DNA of 18,023 nt from the NCBI GenBank assembly GCA_030039975.1, contig JASHUO010000435.1:1-18023 (forward strand). Reading direction: 5' to 3'. Below, piece after piece: positions 6,431 to 13,942 of the stretch (the stretch's first letter is position 1; each line of letters starts with the position of its first letter). The translations under genes were made by a program, and so were the position numbers. Under the pieces are notes generated by a model. That model saw only the letters and a list, made by a program, of their open reading frames with translations, was not told the origin of the DNA and did no database searches. Source of the stretch: Alphaproteobacteria bacterium. Its GTDB lineage: Bacteria; Pseudomonadota; Alphaproteobacteria; ATCC43930; CGMCC-115725.

Positions 6431-7318
6431 ATGCTCGAAGGCTTCACCCGTCGCGAGATCCGCACCAGCGGCGCCAGCATCGTTACCGTCACCGGCGGCA
6501 AGGGGCCGCCGCTGCTGCTGATGCATGGCAATCCCTTCACCCATCTGTCCTGGCATGCGGTGGCGCCGGTGCTCGCCCGGGACTTCACCGTCGTCTGCCC
6601 CGATCTGCGCGGCTACGGCGACAGCTCCAAGCCGCCGGGCGGCGAGCGCCACGAGAACTATTCCTTCCGCGCCATGGCGCAGGATCAGGTCGAGGTCATG
6701 GCCGAGCTCGGCTTCACGCGCTTTGCCGCGGCGGGCCACGACCGCGGCGCCCGCGTGCTGCACCGCCTGTGCCTCGACCACCCGGACAAGGTCGAGCGCG
6801 CCGCCTTCCTCGACATTCTGCCGCAGCATTATTTGCTCAATAACCTCAATCTCGGCTTCGCCGTCTTCTCCTATCACTGGTTCTTCATGGTGCAGCCCTA
6901 CGATTTTCCGGAGCGGCTGATGGGCGCCGACCCCGAATATTTCATCCGCCGCAAGCTCGCGAAAACGCCGGCGGGGTTGAGCTTCTTCAAGCCCGAGGCG
7001 CTCGCCGAATATATCCGCTGCATCAAGAATCCAGCCACGATCCACGCCATGTGCGAGGATTACCGCGCCACCGTCGGCATCGATCTCGAGACGGACACGG
7101 CCGATGTTGCCGCCAGGCGCAAGGTCGACTGCCCGGTGCTGCTGCTCTGGGGCGCCACCGGTGGCGTCGGCCGCCACCACCGGCCGGCCGAGATCTGGCC
7201 GCGCTATGCCAGCGACATCCGCCACGCCGTGGCGCTCCCGTGCGGCCACTACCTCAGCGAAGAGCGTCCGGCCGAGACCGCGGCCGAGCTGCACGCCTTT
7301 TTCTCCGGGAAAATCTGA
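6431..7318 (+). CDS. Haloacetate (fluoroacetate-type) dehalogenase
   Basis: Alpha/beta hydrolase of 295 residues matching fluoroacetate dehalogenase, which displaces halide from haloacetates through an Asp ester to give glycolate. The nucleophile is Asp104 in HDRGARV, where Arg105 and Arg108 would hold the substrate carboxylate. Asp128 (FLDI) and His273 (CGHYLSEERP) complete the triad. The halide pocket His149, Trp150 (YHWFFMVQPYD) and Tyr211 (YRATVGID) is present, and all spacings agree with the known enzyme to within two residues. HGNP carries Asn34 where fluoroacetate dehalogenases have Phe; haloalkane dehalogenases also have HGNP. No signal peptide, so cytoplasmic. ATG 6431 has AAGGA six bases upstream. 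Other hydrolases with this scaffold exist, so the substrate remains inferred. Confidence 0.85.
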   Translation: MLEGFTRREIRTSGASIVTVTGGKGPPLLLMHGNPFTHLSWHAVAPVLARDFTVVCPDLRGYGDSSKPPGGERHENYSFRAMAQDQVEVMAELGFTRFAAAGHDRGARVLHRLCLDHPDKVERAAFLDILPQHYLLNNLNLGFAVFSYHWFFMVQPYDFPERLMGADPEYFIRRKLAKTPAGLSFFKPEALAEYIRCIKNPATIHAMCEDYRATVGIDLETDTADVAARRKVDCPVLLLWGATGGVGRHHRPAEIWPRYASDIRHAVALPCGHYLSEERPAETAAELHAFFSGKI

Positions 7319-7409
7319 CGGCGTTTCTCAGGGAAACCCGGATCGCGCGGCCGTCGGCCCTCGCGCCGGGGGAGAGGCGGCCCAGCCGCGTCAGCGCTTC
7401 TGGACAAAA

Positions 7410-7428
7410 TATCCCGTGTTCAGGGATA
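7410..7428. promoter_or_regulatory. Operator-like dyad in 214-bp gap
   Basis: TATCCC at 7410-7415 and GGGATA at 7423-7428 form an inverted repeat with 7 nt between. A TG/CA pair can extend it if one G is bulged. It lies about 105 bp upstream of the small gene at 7533, in a gap (7319-7532) with no gene. TAAAAT at 7502-7507 could be a -10 box for that gene. A regulator site is only a guess. Confidence 0.3.
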
Positions 7429-7532
7429 GATCGGTCCTCGCTCTCGCCAGTTCATGAATACCCCGACAAAGGCACTTGCTGCCGATACCCGGTGTTTGCA
7501 TTAAAATGTGGCCAAAGGGCGGAGGACGGGAC

Positions 7533-7736
7533 ATGCGGATCTACACCGTAACCAAGGGGGAGCAGCCGCTGGCCGTTGTCCGGGCGGCCGATACCAGCGA
7601 CGCGATCGACACCGCGCTCGAGCTCATTCCGAGCGACGTCGACCGCGAGGCGCTCGACGCGCGCGAGCCCAATGATGCGGAGATGGTCGGCTGGCTCGAG
7701 CGGCGCGAGGATTACGTGATGGAGCCAACCTGCTGA
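7533..7736 (+). CDS. Small uncharacterised protein (67 aa)
   Basis: I do not recognise the family. The 67-residue product starts MRIYTVTKGEQPLAVVRAAD and is acidic, with many Asp, Glu and Arg. It has a central segment rich in ALELIPSDVD, contains DAEMVGWLERRE near residues 48-59 and ends EPTC. There is no signal peptide or membrane segment. The first strand followed by an alanine/aspartate-rich helix suggests a small alpha/beta fold. The ATG at 7533 is preceded by GGAGGA at 7521-7526, a strong ribosome site; an earlier in-frame ATG at 7506 lacks one. The stop is seven bases before the VOC gene, so the two are probably translated from one message and may act together. Confidence 0.7.
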   Translation: MRIYTVTKGEQPLAVVRAADTSDAIDTALELIPSDVDREALDAREPNDAEMVGWLERREDYVMEPTC

Positions 7737-7743
7737 GCCGCCG

Positions 7744-8298
7744 ATGGGCGACGCGCCGATCACGCTGCGTTTCAGCCATGTCGGCCTGTTCGTCGCCGAG
7801 ATGGCGCCGATGGTCGCGTTCTATCGCGATGGCCTCGGCTTCGTCGTCACCGATGCGGGTCGGCTCGGCGACGCCACCCTCACCTTCCTGAGCCGCGACC
7901 CGCGGGAACACCACCAGCTCGTTCTCGTCGAAGGGCGCCCGCCCGGGCTTCCCGACCGGATCGTCAACCAGGTCTCTTTTCGCGTCGATACGCTCGGCGA
8001 CCTCCTCGCCTTTTGGCGCCGGATCCGCCATGCGGCGCCGCGCGATTTGGTTCCGGTCACCCATGGCAATGCCTGGTCGATCTATTTCCGCGACCCCGAG
8101 GGCAACCGGATCGAAGTCTTCGCCGACACCCCCTGGCATGTGACGCAACCCGTGCGCGAGCCGATCGACCTCGACCGCAGCGAGGCGGCGATCCTCGCCG
8201 AGACCGAGGCGTTTTGCCGGAGCCGCCCGGGCTTCCGGCCGATGGCGGAATGGCAGCAGGTCGTGGCGGCGCGGCTTGCCGCGTCGTCTATCGCCTGA
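7744..8298 (+). CDS. VOC-family (extradiol dioxygenase-like) protein
   Basis: A 184-residue vicinal-oxygen-chelate protein with two beta-alpha-beta-beta-beta modules. The first begins FSHVGLFV, giving a metal ligand candidate His12; HHQLVL follows at 56-61. The second begins NQVSFRVD, where Gln76 stands where many members have His. YFRDPEGNRIEVF supplies Glu124. After about residue 130 a tail of the PWHVTQPVREPIDLD type and GFRPMAEWQQ resembles proteins labelled biphenyl-2,3-diol dioxygenase-like. That label is by similarity only; glyoxalase-type isomerases share the fold. The ribosome site is weak and the gene starts seven bases after the small gene stops, so translational coupling is likely. 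Neighbouring hydrolases and a flavin oxidoreductase favour a catabolic role. Confidence 0.82.
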   Translation: MGDAPITLRFSHVGLFVAEMAPMVAFYRDGLGFVVTDAGRLGDATLTFLSRDPREHHQLVLVEGRPPGLPDRIVNQVSFRVDTLGDLLAFWRRIRHAAPRDLVPVTHGNAWSIYFRDPEGNRIEVFADTPWHVTQPVREPIDLDRSEAAILAETEAFCRSRPGFRPMAEWQQVVAARLAASSIA

Positions 8299-8403
8299 TC
8301 ACAACAGCCATCGACGACACTGCTGATCCCTTGATAAGCTCTCCGGCAACGGGCCCAGCGCCGCAGCGGCGCGCAACGAGGCTCGAACGGAGGAGAGCCT
8401 CGG

Positions 8404-9180
8404 ATGACCAGCCTTCTCGATCCTGCCGCCATCACGCTGCATCGCCGCGGCAGCGGGCCGGCTTTGGTGCTGCTGCACTGTCTCGGGGTCGATCACCACC
8501 TCTGGGACATCGCCGCCGCCGGGCTTGAAGGGCAGTTGACGCTGCTGAGCTACGACTTTCCGGGGCATCACGAGACGCCCCTGCCCCGTGGCGGCTATGG
8601 CATCGAGGATCTCTCCGCCCAGCTCGGCGCGGTGCTGACGCGCGCGGGCATCGATCGCGCCCATATCGCCGGCATCTCGCTGGGCGGCCTGGTGGCGCAG
8701 CATTTCGCAGCCACTGCACCGGAGCGGGTGAACCGGCTGCTGCTGCTCGACACGACGCCGCGCTACACCGACGAAGCGCGCCGCATGTGGGTCGAGCGCG
8801 CCGCCGCGGCGCGCCAGCAGGGCGTCGCCGCCCTGGTCGACAACCTCTTGAAGATCTGGTTCACCGACGCCTTCATCGCCGCCGATCCGCCGGCGGTGCG
8901 CTATGTCCGCGACACGCTGAGCCGCTGCTCCGGCGAAGGCTATGCGCGCGCCTGCGAGGCGCTCGGCGCCGCCGATTTGCGGTCCCTGGCGCCGACGATC
9001 AAGACCCCGACGCTGGTGCTGTGCGGCGATCAGGAGATGCCGCCCTTCCAGGAAGCGGCGCGCTGGCTCGCCGCCACCATCCCCGGCGCGCGTCATCGGC
9101 TGCTCGGGCCGGCACGGCATTGCTCGATCCTGGAACAACCCGAGGAATTCCGCCGTCTCGTGCGCGAGTTCCTGGCCTGA
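8404..9180 (+). CDS. Alpha/beta hydrolase, 3-oxoadipate enol-lactonase-like
   Basis: Cytoplasmic alpha/beta hydrolase of 258 residues, close in size and layout to enol-lactonase PcaD. LVLLHCLGVDHHLWD (21-35) forms the oxyanion loop, HIAGISLGGLVAQ carries nucleophile Ser92, LCGDQEMPP has Asp209 and ARHCSILEQPEEF has His239. All triad positions are filled. A lactone or ester formed by ring cleavage would be a fitting substrate next to the VOC protein and the flavin oxidoreductase, but other beta-ketoadipate genes are absent. ATG 8404 follows GGAGGAG at 8389-8395. The 105-bp gap after the VOC gene could hold a promoter, though none is clear. The flavin oxidoreductase begins 28 bp downstream, so these two very likely share an operon. 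Confidence 0.86.
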   Translation: MTSLLDPAAITLHRRGSGPALVLLHCLGVDHHLWDIAAAGLEGQLTLLSYDFPGHHETPLPRGGYGIEDLSAQLGAVLTRAGIDRAHIAGISLGGLVAQHFAATAPERVNRLLLLDTTPRYTDEARRMWVERAAAARQQGVAALVDNLLKIWFTDAFIAADPPAVRYVRDTLSRCSGEGYARACEALGAADLRSLAPTIKTPTLVLCGDQEMPPFQEAARWLAATIPGARHRLLGPARHCSILEQPEEFRRLVREFLA

Positions 9181-9208
9181 GCGCGGTTCCCCAACAGCGA
9201 GGATATCC

Positions 9209-10198
9209 ATGGAATTCGGTCTCTTTGGCGGCGCCCGGGCGAAGCGCGGCGGTCCCAGCGGCGACAGCCAAGGCTATGGCGATTTCATCGATTACGTCGT
9301 GGCCGCCGAACGGCTCGGCTATCGCAGCATCTTCCTAGTCGAGCATCACTTCACCGGCTATGCCCAGGTCTCGGCCTCGCTGGCGCTGCTCAGCTACATC
9401 GCCGCCCGCACCCGGACCATCCGCCTCGGCACGGCAGTGGTGGTGCTGCCCTGGCACAACCCGGTCCTGGTGGCGGAAGAGGCGGCGACGCTCGATCTAC
9501 TCTCCGGCGGGCGTCTCGATTTCGGCGTCGGCAAAGGCTATCGCGACTACGAGTTCAGCGGCTTCTGCGTGCCGATCGAGGAAGCGACCGAGCGCTTCGA
9601 CGAGGCGATCGAGGTCATCCGCAAATCCTGGACGGCGAGCGGCCGCTTCTCGCATCACGGCAAGCGCTGGCATTTCGAGAATGTCGTCGTCGAGCCGGCG
9701 CCGGTGCAGCGCCCGCACCCGCCTTTCTGGCTCGGCGCCGGCAGTGCGGAGTCGATCCGCCGCGCGGCGCGCGAGGGCTACAATCTGCTGCTCGATCAGA
9801 TCGCCGCTACCGATCTCATCATCGAGCGCGTCGGCATTTTCCGCGAGGAATGCGCCAAGATCGGTCGCGTCTATGAGCCGACGATGGTGGGCGTGACGCG
9901 CGGCCTGCAGATCGCGCGGACGCGGGAAGAGCGGCAAAAGGCGCTGCAGACGCGCGTGCAGGTGATCCGCAACATCGGCTCGCTGGCGCGCGGCCCCGGG
10001 GCCGAGCGCTATGCCGATCCTAATTTCGACCCCGAAACCGACGATGCGCCGCTGCTGGGCACGCCCGACGAGATCATCGCGCGGCTGCAGCGGCTCAAGG
10101 CCGGCGGCGTCGGCTATGTGCTGCTCGTCGATCCCGCCCCTTCGCCGGCGACGCTGGCCGCTTTCGCCCAAGAAATCATGCCGGCAGTCGCGGGTTGA
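9209..10198 (+). CDS. LLM-class (luciferase-like) flavin oxidoreductase
   Basis: A 329-residue bacterial luciferase-like TIM-barrel protein that uses reduced FMN or F420, most often as a monooxygenase. It starts MEFGLFGGAR. FLVEHHFTG carries His46-His47 at the position of the LuxA active-site histidine. IRLGTAVVVLPWHNP, AEEAATLDLLSGGRLDFGVG and PPFWLGAGSAESIRRAAREG are family signatures. The insertion with GPGAERYADPNFDPETDDAP near 270-290 precedes the LLGTPDEIIARL helix. ATG 9209 has GAGGA five bases upstream. It lies 28 bp after the lactonase-like hydrolase, so a monooxygenase-hydrolase pair, Baeyer-Villiger-like in logic, is possible. Whether it binds FMN or F420 cannot be told from sequence alone. 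Confidence 0.88.
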   Translation: MEFGLFGGARAKRGGPSGDSQGYGDFIDYVVAAERLGYRSIFLVEHHFTGYAQVSASLALLSYIAARTRTIRLGTAVVVLPWHNPVLVAEEAATLDLLSGGRLDFGVGKGYRDYEFSGFCVPIEEATERFDEAIEVIRKSWTASGRFSHHGKRWHFENVVVEPAPVQRPHPPFWLGAGSAESIRRAAREGYNLLLDQIAATDLIIERVGIFREECAKIGRVYEPTMVGVTRGLQIARTREERQKALQTRVQVIRNIGSLARGPGAERYADPNFDPETDDAPLLGTPDEIIARLQRLKAGGVGYVLLVDPAPSPATLAAFAQEIMPAVAG

Positions 10199-10260
10199 CA
10201 GCGACCCGGTTCTGCCGCATCCATCGCAGCGATCGACCCCTCCGCTCGGCATCCCATCCG

Positions 10261-11583
10261 ATGAAGACATTTCGAAGGCTTCTCCCCGCGCTGATCGGCG
10301 GCGCACTGATGCTGGCAGGCGCGGCGGCGCAAGCGCAGAACAACACGGCGCCCTGCCCCGACACGCTGCCCGCCGGCACGCGCTGCTATTCAGGACAGGA
10401 CGAGAACGGCGCCTGGTATTGGATCGCAATCCCGCAGAATTGGAACAACGCGCTCGTCGTGCATGCCCATGGCGGACCGCGGCTCGACCCGGTAAGCGCC
10501 AAGATCAGCCTCGAGGATCTGGAGCGCTTCTCGGTCGTCGTGCGGCAAGGTTATGCCTGGGCCGGCACGAGCTATCGGCATCCGGGCTGGGGCGTGCGCC
10601 TTGCGGCCGCCGATGTCGACAATCTGCGCCGCCTCTTTATCGCGCGGTTCGGCAAGCCGAAGCGCGTCATCCTGCACGGCCAATCCTGGGGCGGCAATGT
10701 CGCGGCCAAGGCGATCGAGCTCTATGCCAAAGGCCCCGACGGCGCGCGCAACTATGACGGCGTCATGCTGACCAGCGGCGTGATTGCAGGCGCGACAAAG
10801 GCCTATCTCTTTCGCGCCGATCTGCGCGCCGTCTACCAATATTACTGCCGCAACTGGCCGCGCCCGGACGAGCCGCAATATCCGCTATGGATGGGCCTTC
10901 CCGCCGATTCCCACCTGACCCGCAAGGATCTCGCCGCGCGGGTGAACGACTGCACCGGCGTCGAGCTGCCCGCTGACCAGCGCAGCGCAACGCAGAAACA
11001 GAACCTCAAGAACATTCTTGCGGTGATCCGCATTCCGCGGCGCTCGCTGGTCGCTGACATGGCCTGGGCGACCTTCCTCTTCCGCGACATGGTTCAGCGC
11101 ACGCTGGCGTCGCGGAGCCCCTTCTCCAATCGCAAAGCGATCTACTACGGCTCGTCCGACGACGCGGCCCTGAATCGGGACGTCGTGCGTTTCGACGCCG
11201 ACCCTCGCGCCGTGGCGGCGCTGGCCGAGGATGGCGATCTTACCGGTAAGATCACGGTCCCGGTGATCACCATGCATGCGATCGACGATCCGACGGCGAT
11301 GGTCGAATACGAGTCCGTGTATCACGACACCGTGGCCGCTGCCGGCCGGTCGGCGCTGCTGGTTCAGACCTTCACCGACGAGCATGAGCACAGCAAACTG
11401 GCCGATGCGGAATACGCGACCTTGCTCGACGCGCTCGGCCGCTGGATCGACAGCGGTCGGCGCCCCAGCGCGGCCGAGGTCGCGGCGCGCTGCCCGAGCT
11501 TCGACCGCGAGGGCGAAGGCGGGTGCCATTTCGAGCCCGGCTTCCAGCCAGGGCCGTTGTTTTCGCGCGTCACGCCCCGCTAG
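10261..11583 (+). CDS. Secreted alpha/beta hydrolase
   Basis: Exported hydrolase of 440 residues. Residues 1-25 form a clear signal peptide, positive MKTFRR then a hydrophobic core, with an Ala-Gln-Ala cleavage site near 25. The mature protein has HAHGGP (68-73) as a likely oxyanion loop and the nucleophile elbow LHGQSWGG with Ser142. The acid is probably Asp342 or Asp343 (HAIDDP), and the base is His375 or His377 (DEHEH). Several Cys, such as 32, 42, 186, 231, 411 and 422, suit disulfide bonds in the periplasm. The natural substrate is unknown. ATG 10261 has no good ribosome site, but the signal peptide fixes the start better than the TTG at 10195 that overlaps the flavin oxidoreductase stop. 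It is 62 bp downstream of that gene and may be in the same operon. Confidence 0.84.
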   Translation: MKTFRRLLPALIGGALMLAGAAAQAQNNTAPCPDTLPAGTRCYSGQDENGAWYWIAIPQNWNNALVVHAHGGPRLDPVSAKISLEDLERFSVVVRQGYAWAGTSYRHPGWGVRLAAADVDNLRRLFIARFGKPKRVILHGQSWGGNVAAKAIELYAKGPDGARNYDGVMLTSGVIAGATKAYLFRADLRAVYQYYCRNWPRPDEPQYPLWMGLPADSHLTRKDLAARVNDCTGVELPADQRSATQKQNLKNILAVIRIPRRSLVADMAWATFLFRDMVQRTLASRSPFSNRKAIYYGSSDDAALNRDVVRFDADPRAVAALAEDGDLTGKITVPVITMHAIDDPTAMVEYESVYHDTVAAAGRSALLVQTFTDEHEHSKLADAEYATLLDALGRWIDSGRRPSAAEVAARCPSFDREGEGGCHFEPGFQPGPLFSRVTPR

Positions 11584-11705
11584 GAAACGCCCGGCGCCGA
11601 CCGTCTATCGTCCAGCCATTTCAGTGGGTTAGACGCGGGTGGGGCGTCACCGTCGCGGCGCCTTCGGTCGAGTCGCGCCCGGGTTTCGTTCAGAAGCTGT
11701 TTACC

Positions 11706-11733
11706 TTGTCCCTGCTACTCTGGCGTGTCGAAT
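11706..11733 (+). promoter_or_regulatory. Candidate sigma-70 promoter of the chemoreceptor
   Basis: TTGTCC at 11706-11711, a 16-nt spacer and TCGAAT at 11728-11733, each matching four of six consensus bases. The 176-bp gap 11584-11759 holds no other gene and is the only place for a promoter if the receptor is transcribed alone. Confidence 0.3.
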
Positions 11734-11759
11734 GAAGTTTTCATGCTAGTGGGTTTTGA

Positions 11760-13190
11760 ATGGGGGCAACGTCGAGCGGGAGGGCCGAGCTGCGGTCCGG
11801 ATCGGAAAGCAGCGAGGCCGATCGTATCGTCGCCGAGCTGGCGAGCCGGCTGGGCAGCTTCGGCATCGAAGTCGCGGATATCGCCGCCAATGTCGAGGAG
11901 GTGTCGGCGCGCGTGGCGCAGCAGGCCGACCACTTCCGCGCCTTGCACGATACCGCCGAGACGATGGTCGCCGGCAACCGCGGCATCGACGATGCGGCGC
12001 GCAACGCGCAGAGCGCCGCTCAAGCCGCGAGCGCCGAGGTGGCAGCATCGCGCGCCGACGTGCTCGGCGCTGCCGGCCATGTCGGCGAGCTGACGGCGGC
12101 GGTGGCGCGCGTCGAGGAGCGCCTCGGCTCCTTCAAGCCGGTGCTCGATCAGATCAGAAATGTTGCGGCCGCAATCGAAGCGATCGCGAAGCAGACCAAT
12201 CTGCTGGCGCTCAACGCGACGATCGAGGCGGCGCGCGCCGGCGACGCGGGCCGCGGCTTTGCCGTCGTCGCCAGCGAGGTCAAGACCCTTGCCGGCGAGA
12301 CCCGCCAGGCGACCACGCGCATTGCCACGATCGTCGACAATTTGACGAGCCAGATCGGCAGCCTCGTCGATGACAGCAGCGCGGCCGCGGGTCACGCCGG
12401 AGAAGCGAAAGCCGGCGCCGAGCGCATGCAGACCGTGATGCAGCGCGTCCATGACGGCTTTGCTTCAATGGGCCAGCAAATCGACGCGATCGTGCGGACG
12501 GCCGCCGGCAATCTCGCGCATTGCGACACCATGCTGGGCGGCCTCGGCGATCTCGCCGCCGGCGTCGAGCTGTCTTCCGCCAATCTCAAGCAAGCCGACA
12601 AGCGCGTCGAGGGGCTGTTCGGCTTCAGCGAAGCGCTGGTCGAGTTCATCGCCGAAAGCGGCGTCGAGACGGCGGATACGCCGATGATCGCCGCCGTCAC
12701 CGGCGCCGCCCGCGAGATCGGTGCGGCGTTCGAAGCGGCGATCGAGCGCAACGAGATCACGGAGGAGGCGCTCTTCGACCAGAATTACGTCGAGATCCCG
12801 GGAACCAACCCGCAGCAATATCTCACCCGCTACGTCGAGTTCACCGATCGACTGCTGCCGCCGATCCAGGATCCCTTGCAGGCAATGGATCCGCGCATCG
12901 TCTTCTGCGTCGCCTGGGCGCGCGACGGGTATCTGCCGACGCATAATCCCAACTACCGCCAGCCGCAAGGCAAGGACCCCGCGTGGAACGCCGCCCATTG
13001 CCGCAACCGGCGGCGCTTCAATGACCGCGCCGTGCAGAAGGTCGCGGGGAATACGAAGCCGTTCCTGCTGCAGACCTATCGGCGCGACATGGGCGCCGGC
13101 AATTTCGTGCTGATGAAGGATTGCTCGGCGCCGATCTGGGTCCGCGGCCGGCATTGGGGCGCGTTCCGTATGGGGTACCGGCAAGGCTGA
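11760..13190 (+). CDS. Soluble methyl-accepting chemotaxis protein
   Basis: Chemoreceptor of 476 residues with no transmembrane segment and no HAMP. A long coiled coil (about 20-290) holds the conserved hairpin tip from IEAIAKQTNLLALNATIEAA to GRGFAVVASEV (residues 139-174), which binds CheA and CheW. The C-terminal 180 residues form a separate domain with RIVFCVAWARDGYLPTHN (379-396), RRRFNDR and PFLLQTYRRDMGAGNFVLMK (434-453). It ends in APIWVRGRHWGAFRMGY, a conserved block of cytoplasmic receptors with a C-terminal sensor, possibly Cache-like. The order of signalling and sensing domains is therefore reversed from that of membrane receptors. ATG 11760 has only a weak ribosome site (AGTGGG). 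No che genes are adjacent, so it presumably uses an array encoded elsewhere. The ligand is unknown. Confidence 0.87.
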   Translation: MGATSSGRAELRSGSESSEADRIVAELASRLGSFGIEVADIAANVEEVSARVAQQADHFRALHDTAETMVAGNRGIDDAARNAQSAAQAASAEVAASRADVLGAAGHVGELTAAVARVEERLGSFKPVLDQIRNVAAAIEAIAKQTNLLALNATIEAARAGDAGRGFAVVASEVKTLAGETRQATTRIATIVDNLTSQIGSLVDDSSAAAGHAGEAKAGAERMQTVMQRVHDGFASMGQQIDAIVRTAAGNLAHCDTMLGGLGDLAAGVELSSANLKQADKRVEGLFGFSEALVEFIAESGVETADTPMIAAVTGAAREIGAAFEAAIERNEITEEALFDQNYVEIPGTNPQQYLTRYVEFTDRLLPPIQDPLQAMDPRIVFCVAWARDGYLPTHNPNYRQPQGKDPAWNAAHCRNRRRFNDRAVQKVAGNTKPFLLQTYRRDMGAGNFVLMKDCSAPIWVRGRHWGAFRMGYRQG

Positions 13191-13255
13191 GATCACGCTC
13201 ACTCAGATCGCGGCCGGCATTTCCAAGACTTGACTAAAACCATACGCTCCCAAAT

Positions 13256-13354
13256 CGTCATGGCCGCGTTCGTCGCGGCCACCCACGTCTTCCCGCGCCT
13301 CGCCGCTCGACGTGGATAGCCGGGACTCGGCCTTTGGCTGGCCCGGCCATGACG
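13256..13354. repeat. Interspersed imperfect palindrome, about 99 bp
   Basis: Ends are perfect inverted repeats of 10 bp, CGTCATGGCC at 13256-13265 and GGCCATGACG at 13345-13354. Inner arms CCACGTC (13283-13289) and GACGTGG (13309-13315) also pair. The GTCATGGCCG...CACGTC layout resembles intergenic repeats found many times in alphaproteobacterial genomes. Here it fills most of the gap between the chemoreceptor and the GNAT gene. Confidence 0.65.
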
Positions 13355-13420
13355 GCGAAGGAGATGAAGCATCGGAATCAGCACTCGGGTCTGCGCGGCT
13401 TTATTGAGGGAAGCGTCACG

Positions 13421-13918
13421 ATGATACGACGTGGTCGCGCCGGGGACATGCGCGCTCTTCAGACCATTGAGCAGCAGGCGCGAACGCGGTATTCAGGACT
13501 GGCGGGCTTCGAGTTCGTCTGTGCCACACCACCTATATCGGTCGATCGGCTGACCGCGGGCGAGACATGGGTAGCGGAGCTCATGGGGACTCCGGTGGGC
13601 TTTGCTCTGGTGCAGCCGATGGACGGGTATGTTTTTCTGGCCAATATCTCGGTTGCGCCAGCAGCAGCGGGCCGTGGGGTTGGCTCAGCACTTCTTCAGC
13701 GTGTCATTGATCGGGCGACTGAACTCGGCGCTTCTGCGGTCACCTTGGCGACGTTCCGCGCGCCACCCTGGAATGGGCCATGGTTCCGGCGGCAAGGTTT
13801 TGAGCCTATGCCCGAGTCCGAGATCGGTCGCGACCTTTGCGCGATCCTCACCCGACACGCAGGTTTTCTCGACATGAGGACACGCGAGACGCTTTGGCAT
13901 CCAGTTGTCGGCCGATGA
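13421..13918 (+). CDS. GNAT-family N-acetyltransferase
   Basis: A 165-residue acetyltransferase that moves an acetyl group from acetyl-CoA to an amine. It has motif A, ISVAPAAAGRGVGSALL (76-92), with the pyrophosphate loop at Arg85-Gly88, followed by helix RVIDRATELGA. A C-terminal NGPWFRRQGFEPM block (118-130) completes the GNAT core. The substrate is unknown. The ATG at 13421 has GAGGGAAG upstream; the frame opens earlier, at 13334, but that part lies in a palindromic repeat. By hand count about 62 of 165 codons end in A or T, including ATA, GTA and AGG, while neighbouring genes use G or C at nearly all third positions. This points to recent acquisition. It is convergent with the LysR gene 15 bp away. 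Confidence 0.85.
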   Translation: MIRRGRAGDMRALQTIEQQARTRYSGLAGFEFVCATPPISVDRLTAGETWVAELMGTPVGFALVQPMDGYVFLANISVAPAAAGRGVGSALLQRVIDRATELGASAVTLATFRAPPWNGPWFRRQGFEPMPESEIGRDLCAILTRHAGFLDMRTRETLWHPVVGR

Positions 13919-13927
13919 AGGAGCTCT

Positions 13928-13942
13928 CGGCGCCTAACGCCG
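13928..13942. terminator. Small hairpin between convergent genes
   Basis: CGGCG (13928-13932) and CGCCG (13938-13942) pair around loop CCTAA, which contains part of the LysR stop codon. It sits 10 bp after the GNAT stop. Only 5 bp with no T tract, so a weak candidate. Confidence 0.3.

Noticed and set aside
6269..7294. Minus-strand open frame opposite the dehalogenase
   Set aside because: No recognisable motif; the plus strand contains every catalytic residue of the dehalogenase.
8942..9208. N-terminal extension of the flavin oxidoreductase frame
   Set aside because: It overlaps the hydrolase gene in another frame, is Arg/Pro-rich and unlike the family; the ATG at 9209 has a ribosome site and starts at the conserved core.
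8299..9210. Minus-strand open frame opposite the lactonase-like hydrolase
   Set aside because: Shadow frame; the plus strand has an intact Ser-Asp-His triad and a strong ribosome site.
10195..10200. Exact TTGACA hexamer, a possible -35 box for the secreted hydrolase
   Set aside because: No acceptable -10 box lies at the right distance (CATCCA at 17 nt), and it overlaps the preceding stop codon, so chance is as likely.
12465..13202. Minus-strand open frame opposite the chemoreceptor C-terminal part
   Set aside because: Shadow of the receptor gene; no domain seen.
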